A stretch of DNA of 46,086 nt from W0P28-013 sp963593685 (GTDB taxonomy: Bacteria > Bacteroidota > Bacteroidia > Bacteroidales > Paludibacteraceae), in contig CAVBBP010000014.1 in NCBI GenBank assembly GCA_963593685.1, positions 1 to 46,086 of the forward strand, in the 5' to 3' direction. Of the stretch, positions 7,338 to 16,265 are shown piece by piece (position 1 is the first letter of the stretch; each line of letters starts with the position of its first letter). Below the pieces are notes generated by a model. That model saw only the letters and a list, made by a program, of their open reading frames with translations, was not told the DNA's origin and made no database searches. The translations under genes and the position numbers were made by a program.

Positions 7338-8969
7338 TTACATCATGCCGCCCATGCCTGGATTCATCGGCATTTGCGGAGCGGGATTCTCCTCTTTTTT
7401 ATCGACAATAACACATTCGGTGGTGAGGAACATTCCAGCGATGCTGGCAGCGTTTTCCAAGGCCACGCGTGCCACTTTGGCAGGATCGACCACGCCAGCG
7501 GCAAACATATTTTCGTATTTGTCGGCACGAGCGTTGTAACCGAAATCGTCTTTGCCGTCGCGTACTTTTTGCACCACTACTGCACCCTCTTTGCCAGCGT
7601 TGGCCACAATCTGGCGCAGCGGCTCTTCGATAGCGCGTTTCACAATTTCGATACCTGTGCGCTCGTCGTCGTTGTCGGCTTTCAGGCCTTCGAGTGCGTC
7701 GATGGCGCGAATGTAGGCCACGCCGCCACCCGGAACAATGCCCTCTTCGATGGCTGCACGCGTTGCGCTCAATGCATCATCAACGCGGTCTTTCTTCTCC
7801 TTCATCTCCACTTCGGAGGCGGCACCGACATAAAGCACAGCCACGCCGCCCGAAATTTTGGCCAAGCGTTCCTGCAACTTTTCGCGGTCGTAGTCGCTGG
7901 TGGTGTTGGCTATTTGCGACTTGATTTGCGCCACACGCGCTGCGATGTTCTCTTTTTTGCCAACACCGTTCACAATGGTGGTATTGTCCTTGTTGACGGT
8001 AACTTTTTCGGCAGTGCCAAGCAGATCGAGCGTTGCGCTTTCGAGTTTGATACCCTTCTCTTCGCTGATAACCACGCCACCCGTCAGAACGGCGATATCT
8101 TCCAACATCTCTTTGCGGCGGTCGCCAAAGCCAGGTGCTTTCACAGCGCAGATTTTCAGTTGAGCGCGCAAACGGTTCACAACCAGCGTTGTAAGTGCTT
8201 CAGAATCAACATCTTCGGCAATTATCAGCAGCGGACGACCGCTTTGAACGGCGGGTTCGAGAATTGGGAGCAACTCTTTGAGGTTGGAGATTTTTTTGTC
8301 GTAAATCAAAATATACGGTTTCTCCATCTCCACCTCCATCGTTTCGGCATTGGTAACGAAATAGGGCGAGATATAGCCGCGGTCGAACTGCATACCTTCG
8401 ACCACTTCGATGGTGGTGTCGGTGCCTTTGGCCTCTTCGATAGTGATAACGCCATCTTTCGACACACGGCGCATAGCGTCAGCCACAAGTTTGCCGATTT
8501 CAGCATCGTTGTTGGCCGAAATGGTGGCTACCTGTTCGATTTTGTCGTAGTTGTCGCCCACTTCGCGTGCATGTTTTTTGATGTCGTCCACCACTTTTGC
8601 CACGGCTTTGTCGATGCCGCGTTTCAAATCCATCGGGTTGGCACCAGCGGTAACATTTTTCAAGCCCACGCCAACGATAGATTGCGCCAGCACAGTGGCG
8701 GTAGTGGTGCCATCGCCTGCTTGATCGCCCGTTTTCGAGGCCACCTCTTTGACGAGTTGCGCACCCAGATTTTCCATCGCATTGTCGAGTTCAATCTCTT
8801 TGGCCACCGTTACGCCATCTTTGGTGATGTGCGGTGCGCCATATTTTTTCTCGATAATCACATTGCGGCCTTTTGGACCGAGAGTAACTTTCACGGCATT
8901 TGCCAACTCATCGACACCTTTTTTCAGTTGGTCGCGAGCGTCCGTGTTAAATGAAATTTCTTTAGCCAT
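7338..8969 (-). CDS. groEL: 60 kDa chaperonin GroEL
   Basis: A 543-aa group I chaperonin that folds proteins inside a double heptameric ring with GroES. Family signatures are clear: LGPKGRNVIIEKKYG near the N-terminus, AGDGTTTATVLAQSI (ATP site) and a Gly/Met-rich C-terminus ending GMGGMM. The reading frame runs 20 codons further upstream, into the first copy of the 80-bp tandem repeat, so the start MAKEISFNTDARDQLKKG at 8969 is chosen. groES is upstream on the same strand but about 680 bases away, with another gene and the repeats between them. Confidence 0.97.
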   Translation of the reverse strand: MAKEISFNTDARDQLKKGVDELANAVKVTLGPKGRNVIIEKKYGAPHITKDGVTVAKEIELDNAMENLGAQLVKEVASKTGDQAGDGTTTATVLAQSIVGVGLKNVTAGANPMDLKRGIDKAVAKVVDDIKKHAREVGDNYDKIEQVATISANNDAEIGKLVADAMRRVSKDGVITIEEAKGTDTTIEVVEGMQFDRGYISPYFVTNAETMEVEMEKPYILIYDKKISNLKELLPILEPAVQSGRPLLIIAEDVDSEALTTLVVNRLRAQLKICAVKAPGFGDRRKEMLEDIAVLTGGVVISEEKGIKLESATLDLLGTAEKVTVNKDNTTIVNGVGKKENIAARVAQIKSQIANTTSDYDREKLQERLAKISGGVAVLYVGAASEVEMKEKKDRVDDALSATRAAIEEGIVPGGGVAYIRAIDALEGLKADNDDERTGIEIVKRAIEEPLRQIVANAGKEGAVVVQKVRDGKDDFGYNARADKYENMFAAGVVDPAKVARVALENAASIAGMFLTTECVIVDKKEENPAPQMPMNPGMGGMM

Positions 8970-8980
8970 AATTCTTTTAA

Positions 8981-9218
8981 TTGGGAGTGAGGAATGAGGA
9001 GTGAGGAGTTGTTCGCTCGCTGCGTCCACATTTGGTCACTCGGGGTTTTTACTTTTTTAGTTGGGAGTGAGGAATGAGGAGTGAGGAGTTGTTCGCTCGC
9101 TGCGTCCACATTTGGTCACTCGGGGTTTTTACTTTTTTAGTTGGGAGTGAGGAATGAGGAGTGAGGAGTTGTTCGCTCGCTGCGCCCACATTTGGTCACT
9201 CACGGTTTTTAGTTTTTT
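8981..9218. repeat. Triple 80-bp tandem repeat upstream of groEL
   Basis: Three units begin at 8981, 9061 and 9141. Units 1 and 2 are identical over 80 bases; unit 3 has a few substitutions near its far end. Each unit combines GGAGTGAGGAATGAGGAG words with GTTCGCTCGCTGCG and TTTGGTCACTCGGGG. The array ends 12 bases before the groEL start and so would lie in its leader. Confidence 0.95.
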
Positions 9219-9580
9219 GTTTGATTTAATTTTTCTGCGGTAGTTTTGGTTATGCTACTCAAAATTTTACGAATTTCGTTGCAGTCAGACGAGAGAGCGT
9301 TGTAGGATTCGGTTGTGAGATAGTTGGTTTCGTGCAATAAATCGAGCCAATAGAGCGTTTCGACACACTCTTTGAAAGCGACATACATTTTTGCTAGAAA
9401 ATCTTTCGGAGAGATGCCACATTCCGCCTCAACCACATTTGCGCCAATGCTTGTAGCACTGCGAACAAACTGCCTCGACATCACAAATTCACGCTGTTCG
9501 CCAATCAGTTGCTTGTAAACGCTCACCGCTTCGATGGCGAATTGTTTACTTTTGCGTTTTATAGGCGACTCACCGTTCAT
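9209..9580 (-). CDS. Four-helix-bundle protein (23S rRNA intervening-sequence protein family)
   Basis: A 123-aa helical protein of the TIGR02436 type. Typical segments are RQFVRSATSIGANVVEAECG, SPKDFLAKMYVAFKECVETL and YWLDLLHETNYLT. Members were first seen in intervening sequences of 23S rRNA and are common as solitary genes; their function is unknown, though a pentameric bundle and RNA/DNA contact have been proposed. Here it lies between groES and groEL on the same strand, its 3' end touching the 80-bp repeats. It is related to, but not a copy of, the gene at 38275-38619. Confidence 0.85.
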   Translation of the reverse strand: MNGESPIKRKSKQFAIEAVSVYKQLIGEQREFVMSRQFVRSATSIGANVVEAECGISPKDFLAKMYVAFKECVETLYWLDLLHETNYLTTESYNALSSDCNEIRKILSSITKTTAEKLNQTKN

Positions 9581-9648
9581 TCCTCACTCCTCACTCCTAA
9601 TTCCTAATTTTTTTCACTGCTCACTTCTCACTACTCACTTCTCACTTT

Positions 9649-9918
9649 TTAGAGAGTAGCGAGTACATCGGATTGCCGCATGATGATGTATTTTTCGCCG
9701 TCGAGTTCGAGTTCGGTGCCAGCGTATTTGCCGTAGAGTACTTCGTCGCCCGCTTTCAGCACCATCTGTTCGTCTTTGGTGCCGTTGCCCACAGCGACGA
9801 CTTTTCCTTTCAGTGGTTTTTCTTTGGCGGTGTCGGGAATGATGATGCCGCCAACCGTCTTCTCTTCCGCAGCCGCAGGCTGAATCAGCACACGGTCTGC
9901 CAGTGGTTTGATGTTCAT
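9649..9918 (-). CDS. groES: 10 kDa co-chaperonin GroES
   Basis: An 89-aa GroES beginning MNIKPLADRVLIQPA, with the mobile-loop region AAEEKTVGGIIIPDTAKEKP and the core motif AVGNGTKDEQ. It caps the GroEL ring. The frame continues upstream without stop for 47 codons, but the family start at 9918 is clear. The usual tight groES-groEL pairing is broken by the four-helix-bundle gene at 9209-9580. Confidence 0.95.
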   Translation of the reverse strand: MNIKPLADRVLIQPAAAEEKTVGGIIIPDTAKEKPLKGKVVAVGNGTKDEQMVLKAGDEVLYGKYAGTELELDGEKYIIMRQSDVLATL

Positions 9919-9963
9919 AGTGTTAAGATTTTTATTGTTAAACATTATTTTCCGCCTATCACT

Positions 9964-9982
9964 CCGCACATTCCGTGCCAAA
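9964..9982 (-). promoter_or_regulatory. Candidate sigma-54 -24/-12 site upstream of groES
   Basis: Minus strand TTGGCACGGAATGTGC: the GG and GC pairs are 10 bases apart, as in the sigma-54 consensus TGGCAC-N5-TTGC, with one mismatch in the -12 box. A start near 9955 would leave a leader of about 37 bases. rpoN lies in this window. No activator site was identified, so the call is tentative. Confidence 0.35.
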
Positions 9983-10033
9983 CGCAAATGGCTGACATTT
10001 TGGCAGTCCATTGCGTTTTGTATGATGGAAATT

Positions 10034-11704
10034 TTATTTTTCGATGATGAATGGGACAACTGTGCCGCTACCCGTCAGCACCATAATGGTATCGGTCGAT
10101 TGCAAATAGGGCGAGCAGACGCTATGCGTGCTATCGACAATTTGCCGAATATCGGCTAAATCCAACAGCGAATGAAACACCACTTGCGACGACACATGCG
10201 CATCGCTATTGGCGCGCAGTTGCTTCACTTTGTCGGGATACAGATTGGCATACGAATCGGAATACCAAACAAGAAATGGTATATGATATTCGGCTTCGGC
10301 ACACTCGTATGAGCCATGCAACACCAACTTGCGCGAATCGTCCCATAGACTTTCGCCGTGGTCGGACAAATAAAGAACGACTGTAGGACGGTGCAGGGTG
10401 CGTACATAATCGATTAATTGTCCTAATGCCTTGTCTGTCTGCCGAATAGTATTGTCGTAAGCATTGATTATGGCGGTCTTATTCGCCTCGTCGGTACTGT
10501 ACCCGTCTTTGGCAGTCATCGATGGTTGAAAATATGCCTCTTCTTCGGGATAACGCAGGCAGTACTTGAAATGGCTACCTATGCCATGAAGCACCACCAT
10601 TTGTGCGCTATCGGACAATGACTTTTGCAAGTGGCAAAGCATATCGGTGTCGTATACGCTATTGTCAATTCCCGTAGAATAGCGATAATGATACGAACAG
10701 GTATTCATTATTCGCCAAATAAATGGCGAGTTGAGGTTTTTCTCCACAAATGCCGTCTGAAATCCTGCTTCGGCAAAGGCTTCGACTACACTTCGTTCGC
10801 TATATTGCAGTGCCTGATTGTCTGGCGTGGCTCGTGTGAGAATGAATGGGACAGAAAGCGATGTTAAGTTGGCTTGAGAATAGACATTATGGAATGAAAT
10901 AAGGTTGCTACAAGTATCTAAATATGGCGTTGTTGGTCGGTTGTAGCCGTTCACCTGAAAATGGTCGTAGCGCGCGGACTCACCAATGTAAAGGACAAAA
11001 AGAGGATTGGCGGAAGGGTACTCTTTGTGTTCAATACCAAAGCGGAACGACGCTAAAGCAGCCTGCGACTGTTTCCAGTCTCGTTGTACTTGGAGCCACT
11101 TACCGACACCAATGTAGATGTTGTAGGGGAAAATCTTTTCAAACTTCATCCAAAACTTACTGTGCGTCTCAGAAAGAATATAGGAAACCGTACGGACGGT
11201 TGCATAATGCCATACTACAACACCCACTGCACCATAGATAGACAAAAACACAAAGATGCATGCCACTGCCAATCTTTTTCGCCACAATCGAGAAAAGATC
11301 CAGACATTGTCGATGCGTGCGACCAAACAAAAATAGGCGATCCAAAGCAGCACTACCACAAGCACCGCCCACCAAAAGGAGATGAGCAATTCGGTGGCTT
11401 CCGCCCAATTGGTCGAGAGAATAGTCTGAATAAACAGCGGTGTAGCAGATTGTTTGTTGAGATAGAGACTTGACAATTCAATGGGGAACAGTAGAAAATT
11501 GAATATCCCCTCAACAATAAAATAGGTTCTTGCTTTCAAAAATAGCGCGGGCAGAAGCAGACACACCAATACCATTAGCAAGTAGCCACATTGCTTTACA
11601 ATGGAATAGTTGAGATCGATAGACGCAAATGCCACAACAAAACACGGAAGCAACAGCAGTACAGTGGCAACGACGGCAAATATGGTAGATTTTCGGTTTA
11701 GCAT
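10034..11704 (-). CDS. Phosphoethanolamine transferase-like membrane enzyme (alkaline phosphatase superfamily)
   Basis: A 556-aa protein with about five N-terminal membrane spans (to about residue 170) and a periplasmic sulfatase-like domain. Metal and nucleophile motifs resemble the EptA/LptA group: GESARYDHFQVNGY, NLTSLSVP (the position of the catalytic Thr) and YLSDHGESLWDDS. Such enzymes move phosphoethanolamine from lipid onto lipid A or other glycans. It is the last gene of a minus-strand polysaccharide operon and overlaps the upstream glycosyltransferase by 7 bases, so a cell-surface glycan is a likely target. Substrate and acceptor are inferred. Confidence 0.85.
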   Translation of the reverse strand: MLNRKSTIFAVVATVLLLLPCFVVAFASIDLNYSIVKQCGYLLMVLVCLLLPALFLKARTYFIVEGIFNFLLFPIELSSLYLNKQSATPLFIQTILSTNWAEATELLISFWWAVLVVVLLWIAYFCLVARIDNVWIFSRLWRKRLAVACIFVFLSIYGAVGVVVWHYATVRTVSYILSETHSKFWMKFEKIFPYNIYIGVGKWLQVQRDWKQSQAALASFRFGIEHKEYPSANPLFVLYIGESARYDHFQVNGYNRPTTPYLDTCSNLISFHNVYSQANLTSLSVPFILTRATPDNQALQYSERSVVEAFAEAGFQTAFVEKNLNSPFIWRIMNTCSYHYRYSTGIDNSVYDTDMLCHLQKSLSDSAQMVVLHGIGSHFKYCLRYPEEEAYFQPSMTAKDGYSTDEANKTAIINAYDNTIRQTDKALGQLIDYVRTLHRPTVVLYLSDHGESLWDDSRKLVLHGSYECAEAEYHIPFLVWYSDSYANLYPDKVKQLRANSDAHVSSQVVFHSLLDLADIRQIVDSTHSVCSPYLQSTDTIMVLTGSGTVVPFIIEK

Positions 11705-12429
11705 AGAGCGAAATGAATTTTAAGACGCAAGTATGTATAGAAAATCAGACACTTCAGACTCATAGAGCGGGCGGCAAGAAACTGTGTATGAAGGCAATCG
11801 AACAAGATTTGCTCTGCTTGCCGATTGCGCTGCGCAGTGGTGGAGTGCGGATTGACCAAATAGTTGTAGCCGATGTACGCAATGCGCTTGCCATGCGCCC
11901 CACTTGCCCACAACTGCACCGAAAAAAGCACATCTTCGTAGATGATTCCCTCGCGAAAACCGATGGTGTGCTGCTGCAACCAATCGCGCCGGTAGAGCCG
12001 CATACACGGCGAAATGAATTGATACAGATGATGCGGCTTTTTTTGCGCCACCACGCTGCCGTCGGGCAAAATGCGCCGATAACCAGTCTGCACATAGTCG
12101 CAGTCGGGCGTGAGTGCGGCGACCAATGTAGCAAAATAGTCGGCATCGACAAAGTCGTCGGCATCGACAAAAGCGACGAAATCGCCCGTGGCGTGCTGCA
12201 AACCCAAATTGCGCGCCGCCGATTGTCCCAAATGCTTTTGCGCAAGCACTTTTATACGACTATCGCTCTCGGCATAGCGTTGCGCTGTCGGCAAACTATC
12301 GTCGCTCGAGCCGTCGTCCACCACAATGGCTTGCCAATCGGTAAACGACTGCGCCAAGAGCGAATCGAGGCACTTTGGCAGGAACTTCGCAACATTGTAC
12401 GCTGGCAATATGACGCTAATAGTTGGCAT
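11698..12429 (-). CDS. Family 2 glycosyltransferase
   Basis: A 243-aa GT-A glycosyltransferase. It begins MPTISVILPAYNVAKFLPKC, has VVDDGSSDDS for nucleotide binding and the metal-binding FVDADDF (residues 88-93). GIIYEDVLFSVQLW holds the acceptor-side acidic pair. There is no membrane span, so it acts at the cytoplasmic face. It lies 3 bases after the family 4 enzyme and overlaps the next gene by 7. The sugar cannot be predicted. Confidence 0.9.
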   Translation of the reverse strand: MPTISVILPAYNVAKFLPKCLDSLLAQSFTDWQAIVVDDGSSDDSLPTAQRYAESDSRIKVLAQKHLGQSAARNLGLQHATGDFVAFVDADDFVDADYFATLVAALTPDCDYVQTGYRRILPDGSVVAQKKPHHLYQFISPCMRLYRRDWLQQHTIGFREGIIYEDVLFSVQLWASGAHGKRIAYIGYNYLVNPHSTTAQRNRQAEQILFDCLHTQFLAARSMSLKCLIFYTYLRLKIHFALC

Positions 12430-12432
12430 TTT

Positions 12433-13629
12433 TTACGAATTTAGACCGCAAAATATCTCCGCAAACTGCTGTGCCTGCGTTTGACGCGAAAATTTTTCTT
12501 TTTCTGCCTGATTTACAGACTGATGTGTGTAACCATTCTGCTGCCATTCGGCATATTTTTCGCGAAGAAATTGCTCGACCTCGGCCACATTTGTGGCCGC
12601 CACGCCAGCGTTGGTTTGGCAAATGACCTCGGCCAAACAGCCCTCGTCGCTACGCACGCAAAGCACAGGTTTCTCAACGCCCAACGCCTCGAAAAACTTG
12701 GTGGTCATAATGCCGTGCGGCCCATTGGCGGTCGATTTTTCGGTCAAAACCAGCACTACCGAACTTGCGCGCAAAATATCTGGAATCTCCTTGGCCGAAA
12801 CCAAAGCGTTCAGTTCGGTGCAGCCGCCAATGCCAAATTGTTGCGCCAACGCCAAAATTTGCCGCGCACTATCAGCATCGACAAACCAGCGCACACAGAC
12901 ATTTTCGCGGAATTTTTCGTCCGTGCAAAGTTCGCGCATCGCCTCGAAAAAGAGCGTAGGATTTCGATATGCGCCGCCCAACAAACGGCCCGTGTAGGTG
13001 ATTGTAAATTTGTCGGATTTCACTACGCTCGGATAAAACTCAGCAGCATCAAAACCGTTGTAAATCAGACGAATATGCGAATTATATTTTTGCAATTCAG
13101 CCACATGCCACGGCGAAACCGTAGTAACCGCATCGGCCGAGCGCAGCAGACGATTTCTGCGCCAACGATTGAGCCAACGCAATTTGAAAAAACTCGTAAT
13201 TTTCTGAAAACCAACAGGTTGCGCATACTGTTCAACAATGTCGCGCAAATCGACAACCAACGGGATTTGCAGTTGTTTTGCCATTTTTGCGCCACAAAGC
13301 AGCGGAAAAATGTAGAAACTGGCACAAAGCACAATGTCGAATTTTTGTCCCGCCAGCGCACATTTGGCTTTAGCATACAATCGCCTATCGTCGAGCGAAA
13401 AGGCGTAGTTGCACAACTTGTAAAACAGATTGACAATGGCAAATTTCGACACCAACCCGAAGCGATGAACCGTAACATTTTGCGGCAAATCCATCGGCCA
13501 GTTTTGCAAATCGGCGTCGGGAGTAACCACCGTAATGTCGAATCCGCCGAGAAACTTGCACAAATTTCCCATGCGCGGCGCAAAGGCAGGCGGAAAAGCG
13601 TCGGTTACTATTAGCAGATGTTTTTGCAT
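12433..13629 (-). CDS. Family 4 glycosyltransferase
   Basis: A 398-aa GT-B glycosyltransferase. The N-terminal Rossmann half starts MQKHLLIVTDAFPPAFAPRM; the C-terminal half contains FTITYTGRLLGGAYRNPTLF and GPHGIMTTKFFEALGVEKPV, which places the conserved Glu in the donor-sugar site. The open frame extends 58 codons upstream inside wecB, but the start at 13629 gives the proper N-terminus and a 19-base overlap with the end of wecB. It probably builds the repeat unit or core of the surface polysaccharide together with its neighbours. Confidence 0.87.
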   Translation of the reverse strand: MQKHLLIVTDAFPPAFAPRMGNLCKFLGGFDITVVTPDADLQNWPMDLPQNVTVHRFGLVSKFAIVNLFYKLCNYAFSLDDRRLYAKAKCALAGQKFDIVLCASFYIFPLLCGAKMAKQLQIPLVVDLRDIVEQYAQPVGFQKITSFFKLRWLNRWRRNRLLRSADAVTTVSPWHVAELQKYNSHIRLIYNGFDAAEFYPSVVKSDKFTITYTGRLLGGAYRNPTLFFEAMRELCTDEKFRENVCVRWFVDADSARQILALAQQFGIGGCTELNALVSAKEIPDILRASSVVLVLTEKSTANGPHGIMTTKFFEALGVEKPVLCVRSDEGCLAEVICQTNAGVAATNVAEVEQFLREKYAEWQQNGYTHQSVNQAEKEKFSRQTQAQQFAEIFCGLNS

Positions 13630-14684
13630 AACAAATCGACAATTTCGGCAGCGGCGTGTCCTGTGCCATATTCGGCAAATTTTTGTTTTCGGAATGGCGT
13701 GTCGTAGGCCGACAAAATACGCTGTGTGTCGGTGCCTGCCAGCACATTCCAACCCGCCTCCACGGTTTCCACCCACTCGGTTTCGTGGCGCAAAGTGATG
13801 CACGGCACACCATGAAAATAGGACTCTTTCTGCACGCCGCCCGAATCGGTAAGAATGCGAAAAGCGTGCTTCTCCAACTGCACCATATTGATGTAACTTA
13901 CAGGGTCAATCATGCGAATGTTTTTCGCTTGAGCCATAAATTGCGACAAATCGCTATCACCTTCGACAACATGGCGCGTGCGTGGGTGCAACGGCAAGAC
14001 AACAGGCAACGGCAACTGCTCCAACGCCGCAAAAATGTGCATCAAAGCATCGGGCGAAGCCGTGTTTTCGGCGCGATGAATGGTCGTCAAAAGATATTTT
14101 CCAAATTCTAGCCCGAGTTCAGACAAAATGCGAGAACGCTCGTCGGCAATACGTCCAAAAACGATAGCGGCATCGTACATCACATCGCCCGATCTGAAAA
14201 TCCTGCCCTGCACGCCCTCGGTTTTCAGATTTTGCACCGCTGTGCTGGTCGGGCAAAAAAGAATCTGCGAGCGGCGGTCGGTCTCGATGCGATTATATTC
14301 CTCGGCCATTTGCATATTGTGGCTGCGCAGCCCCGCTTCGATGTGAATGAGCGGAATCCCACACCCTTCGGCTGCCAATGCACCCGCCAGTGTAGAATTG
14401 GTATCGCCATAAACCAAGATGTAATCGGCATTCCCGCGAATAATCGGCACAATGGCGCGCTTCATCTCTTGCACATCGCTGCCGCAACCAAGGTGCCACG
14501 CTGGCGCTGGAATCTGCATTTCGTCGAAAAAAATGCTGCTCATGTTGTAGTCGTAGTGCTGCCCCGTGTGCAAAATTTTTTCCTCGATAGCGACGCCTTG
14601 CCGTGCCTTTTGTCGCACTGCATCGCTAACCATTGCCGCCTTGATAAACTGCGGTCGTGCGCCGATGATTGTGATTATCTTCAT
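13611..14684 (-). CDS. wecB: UDP-N-acetylglucosamine 2-epimerase (non-hydrolysing)
   Basis: A 357-aa enzyme interconverting UDP-GlcNAc and UDP-ManNAc. Signatures are MKIITIIGARPQFIKAAMVS, HIEAGLRS, EEYNRIETDR, TIHRAENT, LPLHPRTR and DSGGVQKESYFHGVPC. MKIITI at 14684 is preferred over an upstream MTIVIVNK because it matches the family N-terminus. It heads a tightly packed run of three glycan genes with overlapping ends, pointing to ManNAc or a derivative in the polysaccharide. No UDP-ManNAc dehydrogenase (WecC) is in the window. Confidence 0.93.
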   Translation of the reverse strand: MKIITIIGARPQFIKAAMVSDAVRQKARQGVAIEEKILHTGQHYDYNMSSIFFDEMQIPAPAWHLGCGSDVQEMKRAIVPIIRGNADYILVYGDTNSTLAGALAAEGCGIPLIHIEAGLRSHNMQMAEEYNRIETDRRSQILFCPTSTAVQNLKTEGVQGRIFRSGDVMYDAAIVFGRIADERSRILSELGLEFGKYLLTTIHRAENTASPDALMHIFAALEQLPLPVVLPLHPRTRHVVEGDSDLSQFMAQAKNIRMIDPVSYINMVQLEKHAFRILTDSGGVQKESYFHGVPCITLRHETEWVETVEAGWNVLAGTDTQRILSAYDTPFRKQKFAEYGTGHAAAEIVDLLCKNIC

Positions 14685-14754
14685 TTTGTTGACGATAACT
14701 ATGGTCAAGAAAAAAATAATTAAGTAATTGGAAATTAAATAATTATATAATTAC

Positions 14755-16041
14755 TCATCGCATTAGTTGCAACATATTTATCACTTTTGGATAGAGCGAG
14801 CGGTGGTAGGTGCCATCGGCAAAACTGGTGTTATGCCAGAGCAAAACCACCTCGCCAGCGTGCTTTCTAACAGCGGCAACAAGCGCCGAAGCATAATCAA
14901 ACGCCTCATTTTCAAGCAGATTCATATAGTTTGCGCCACTCAGCGTGCCGTCCATCACCGTGAGCGAGTGCAGCGTCAAGTTGGTAACCTCGCAGGTGGT
15001 CGGGTCGATCCAGCGCACAGGACGCGATGTGCCAAGGCGGAAACCAGCCAAATCGGCGTAACCCACGGTGAAATCGTCGGTGATGCCAGCCGCCACCAAC
15101 GCCCTGAAATCGCTCGGCTGCAGGGTGCGCAGATAGTGCCAACGGTTTTGCGTTATCGGAAATCCGAGGCTTGCCTCCAATTTCGACTTTTCGCGCGGAA
15201 CGATTTCGGGTTTTTTGCCCGAAAAATAACTGGTATGCAGCCCGATTTCGCCGCCATTTTTTTGCAAAAACGAGAGCAGATAGCGAAAATCTTTGCCACG
15301 CAAATTGTAGTTCGGATAGTCCAACGCCACCTGTTTCACCGCCGATTTTATGAAATAAAGTTTGTGCGCCCGCTCAATTTTTGCGTCCTGCGCCGCTATC
15401 CACGGAAAAGTGAACGCGGGGTCGTTTTGCAACGACTGCAGCGACCCACAAATGCGCCGCAAACCCAATGGCGAAAAGAGATTGCGTGCAACGCCGCCCA
15501 CAAATCCGCGCCAATGGCGGTAACGCTCAACCACATCGACATCGTGCGTGAGGTAGATTTCGGCAATCGTCGGCGACTGGCGCACAGTGTGGCAGCCCGC
15601 CTCGTCGAGCCAATCGAGCAACAAATCGGCATATTCATCGACAAGGGGACGGTGGAGCAACCCAGCGCGCCCAAGCAACGACTCACGCCCAAGAAAACGC
15701 CCATGTGCATCGCGATGCTCCGTCGGGAAAAGCGTCTCCTCGTAGCGCGAAAGCAGAAAAAACGCACTCGCCACCACATCGGCATAGACCACCAGCGTAT
15801 CGCCCACCCGTTCGATGCGCGGCGCACCAAACAAAATCGGCACGCCAGCCATTTCGGCCAGCGGCAACTGCGGTTCGGAGCATGGTTTTCCGAATAGCGA
15901 TTCGCCGAAAAAATCGGACGGCACAATCACCACCGAATAGCGCGAAAACTGCGCTACATCGGCCGTGTAGCCCATGCGCGCCGCCAACGCATCATTGCCT
16001 TTGAGCAGAAACCGAATGATATAATCGACCACCTCACACAT
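14755..16041 (-). CDS. Polysaccharide deacetylase-like protein
   Basis: A 428-aa protein resembling Bacteroidota proteins with an N-terminal DUF7033-like region and a C-terminal NodB-type barrel. The deacetylase metal pair is suggested by YLTHDVDVV, followed by GGEIGLHTSY and the late VVLLWHNTSF. No signal peptide is apparent. It is the first gene of the glycan cluster, 70 bases before wecB. MCEVVDYIIRFLLKGND at 16041 is chosen because the TACCTTTG promoter at 16047-16054 lies immediately upstream, which suggests a leaderless message. The acetylated substrate is unknown. Confidence 0.7.
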   Translation of the reverse strand: MCEVVDYIIRFLLKGNDALAARMGYTADVAQFSRYSVVIVPSDFFGESLFGKPCSEPQLPLAEMAGVPILFGAPRIERVGDTLVVYADVVASAFFLLSRYEETLFPTEHRDAHGRFLGRESLLGRAGLLHRPLVDEYADLLLDWLDEAGCHTVRQSPTIAEIYLTHDVDVVERYRHWRGFVGGVARNLFSPLGLRRICGSLQSLQNDPAFTFPWIAAQDAKIERAHKLYFIKSAVKQVALDYPNYNLRGKDFRYLLSFLQKNGGEIGLHTSYFSGKKPEIVPREKSKLEASLGFPITQNRWHYLRTLQPSDFRALVAAGITDDFTVGYADLAGFRLGTSRPVRWIDPTTCEVTNLTLHSLTVMDGTLSGANYMNLLENEAFDYASALVAAVRKHAGEVVLLWHNTSFADGTYHRSLYPKVINMLQLMR

Positions 16042-16046
16042 CAGTG

Positions 16047-16054
16047 CAAAGGTA
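16047..16054 (-). promoter_or_regulatory. -7 promoter element of the deacetylase-like gene
   Basis: TACCTTTG on the minus strand, ending five bases before the ATG. Upstream, CTTTCAAC lies 17 bases (5' end to TA) before it, the same as at 19268-19275 and similar to 19826-19833. Confidence 0.7.
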
Positions 16055-16265
16055 CGAAATTTTGTTGAAAGTGAGAAAGTATGAAAGTGTGAAAGTAACC
16101 ACGCGCAACTAACTGATTTTGTGACACTTTGCAAATCTCCATTTCAAAAGGACTAACAAGGACTAATTTTTATACCCATCATCAGAATTTTTTATATTTA
16201 CTTTGCAGCGGTGTTTGGGCGATAAATGAAAGCAATAAATTCTATAACCAATAAAAGTAATTAAA

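Noticed and set aside
7182..8954. 590-codon open frame antisense to groEL
   Set aside because: It is the shadow of groEL. The organism's codon use avoids codons whose complements are stops, so long antisense frames also cover thiL, the S41 protease, and the CoA-transferase gene. The translation has no recognisable domain.
9576..9650. Possible CRISPR-like array of TCACTCC units
   Set aside because: The units are 7-9 bases with no spacers of constant length. No cas gene is present anywhere in the window.
9919..9963. CIRCE heat-shock operator upstream of groES
   Set aside because: No TTAGCACTC / GAGTGCTAA inverted repeat is present.
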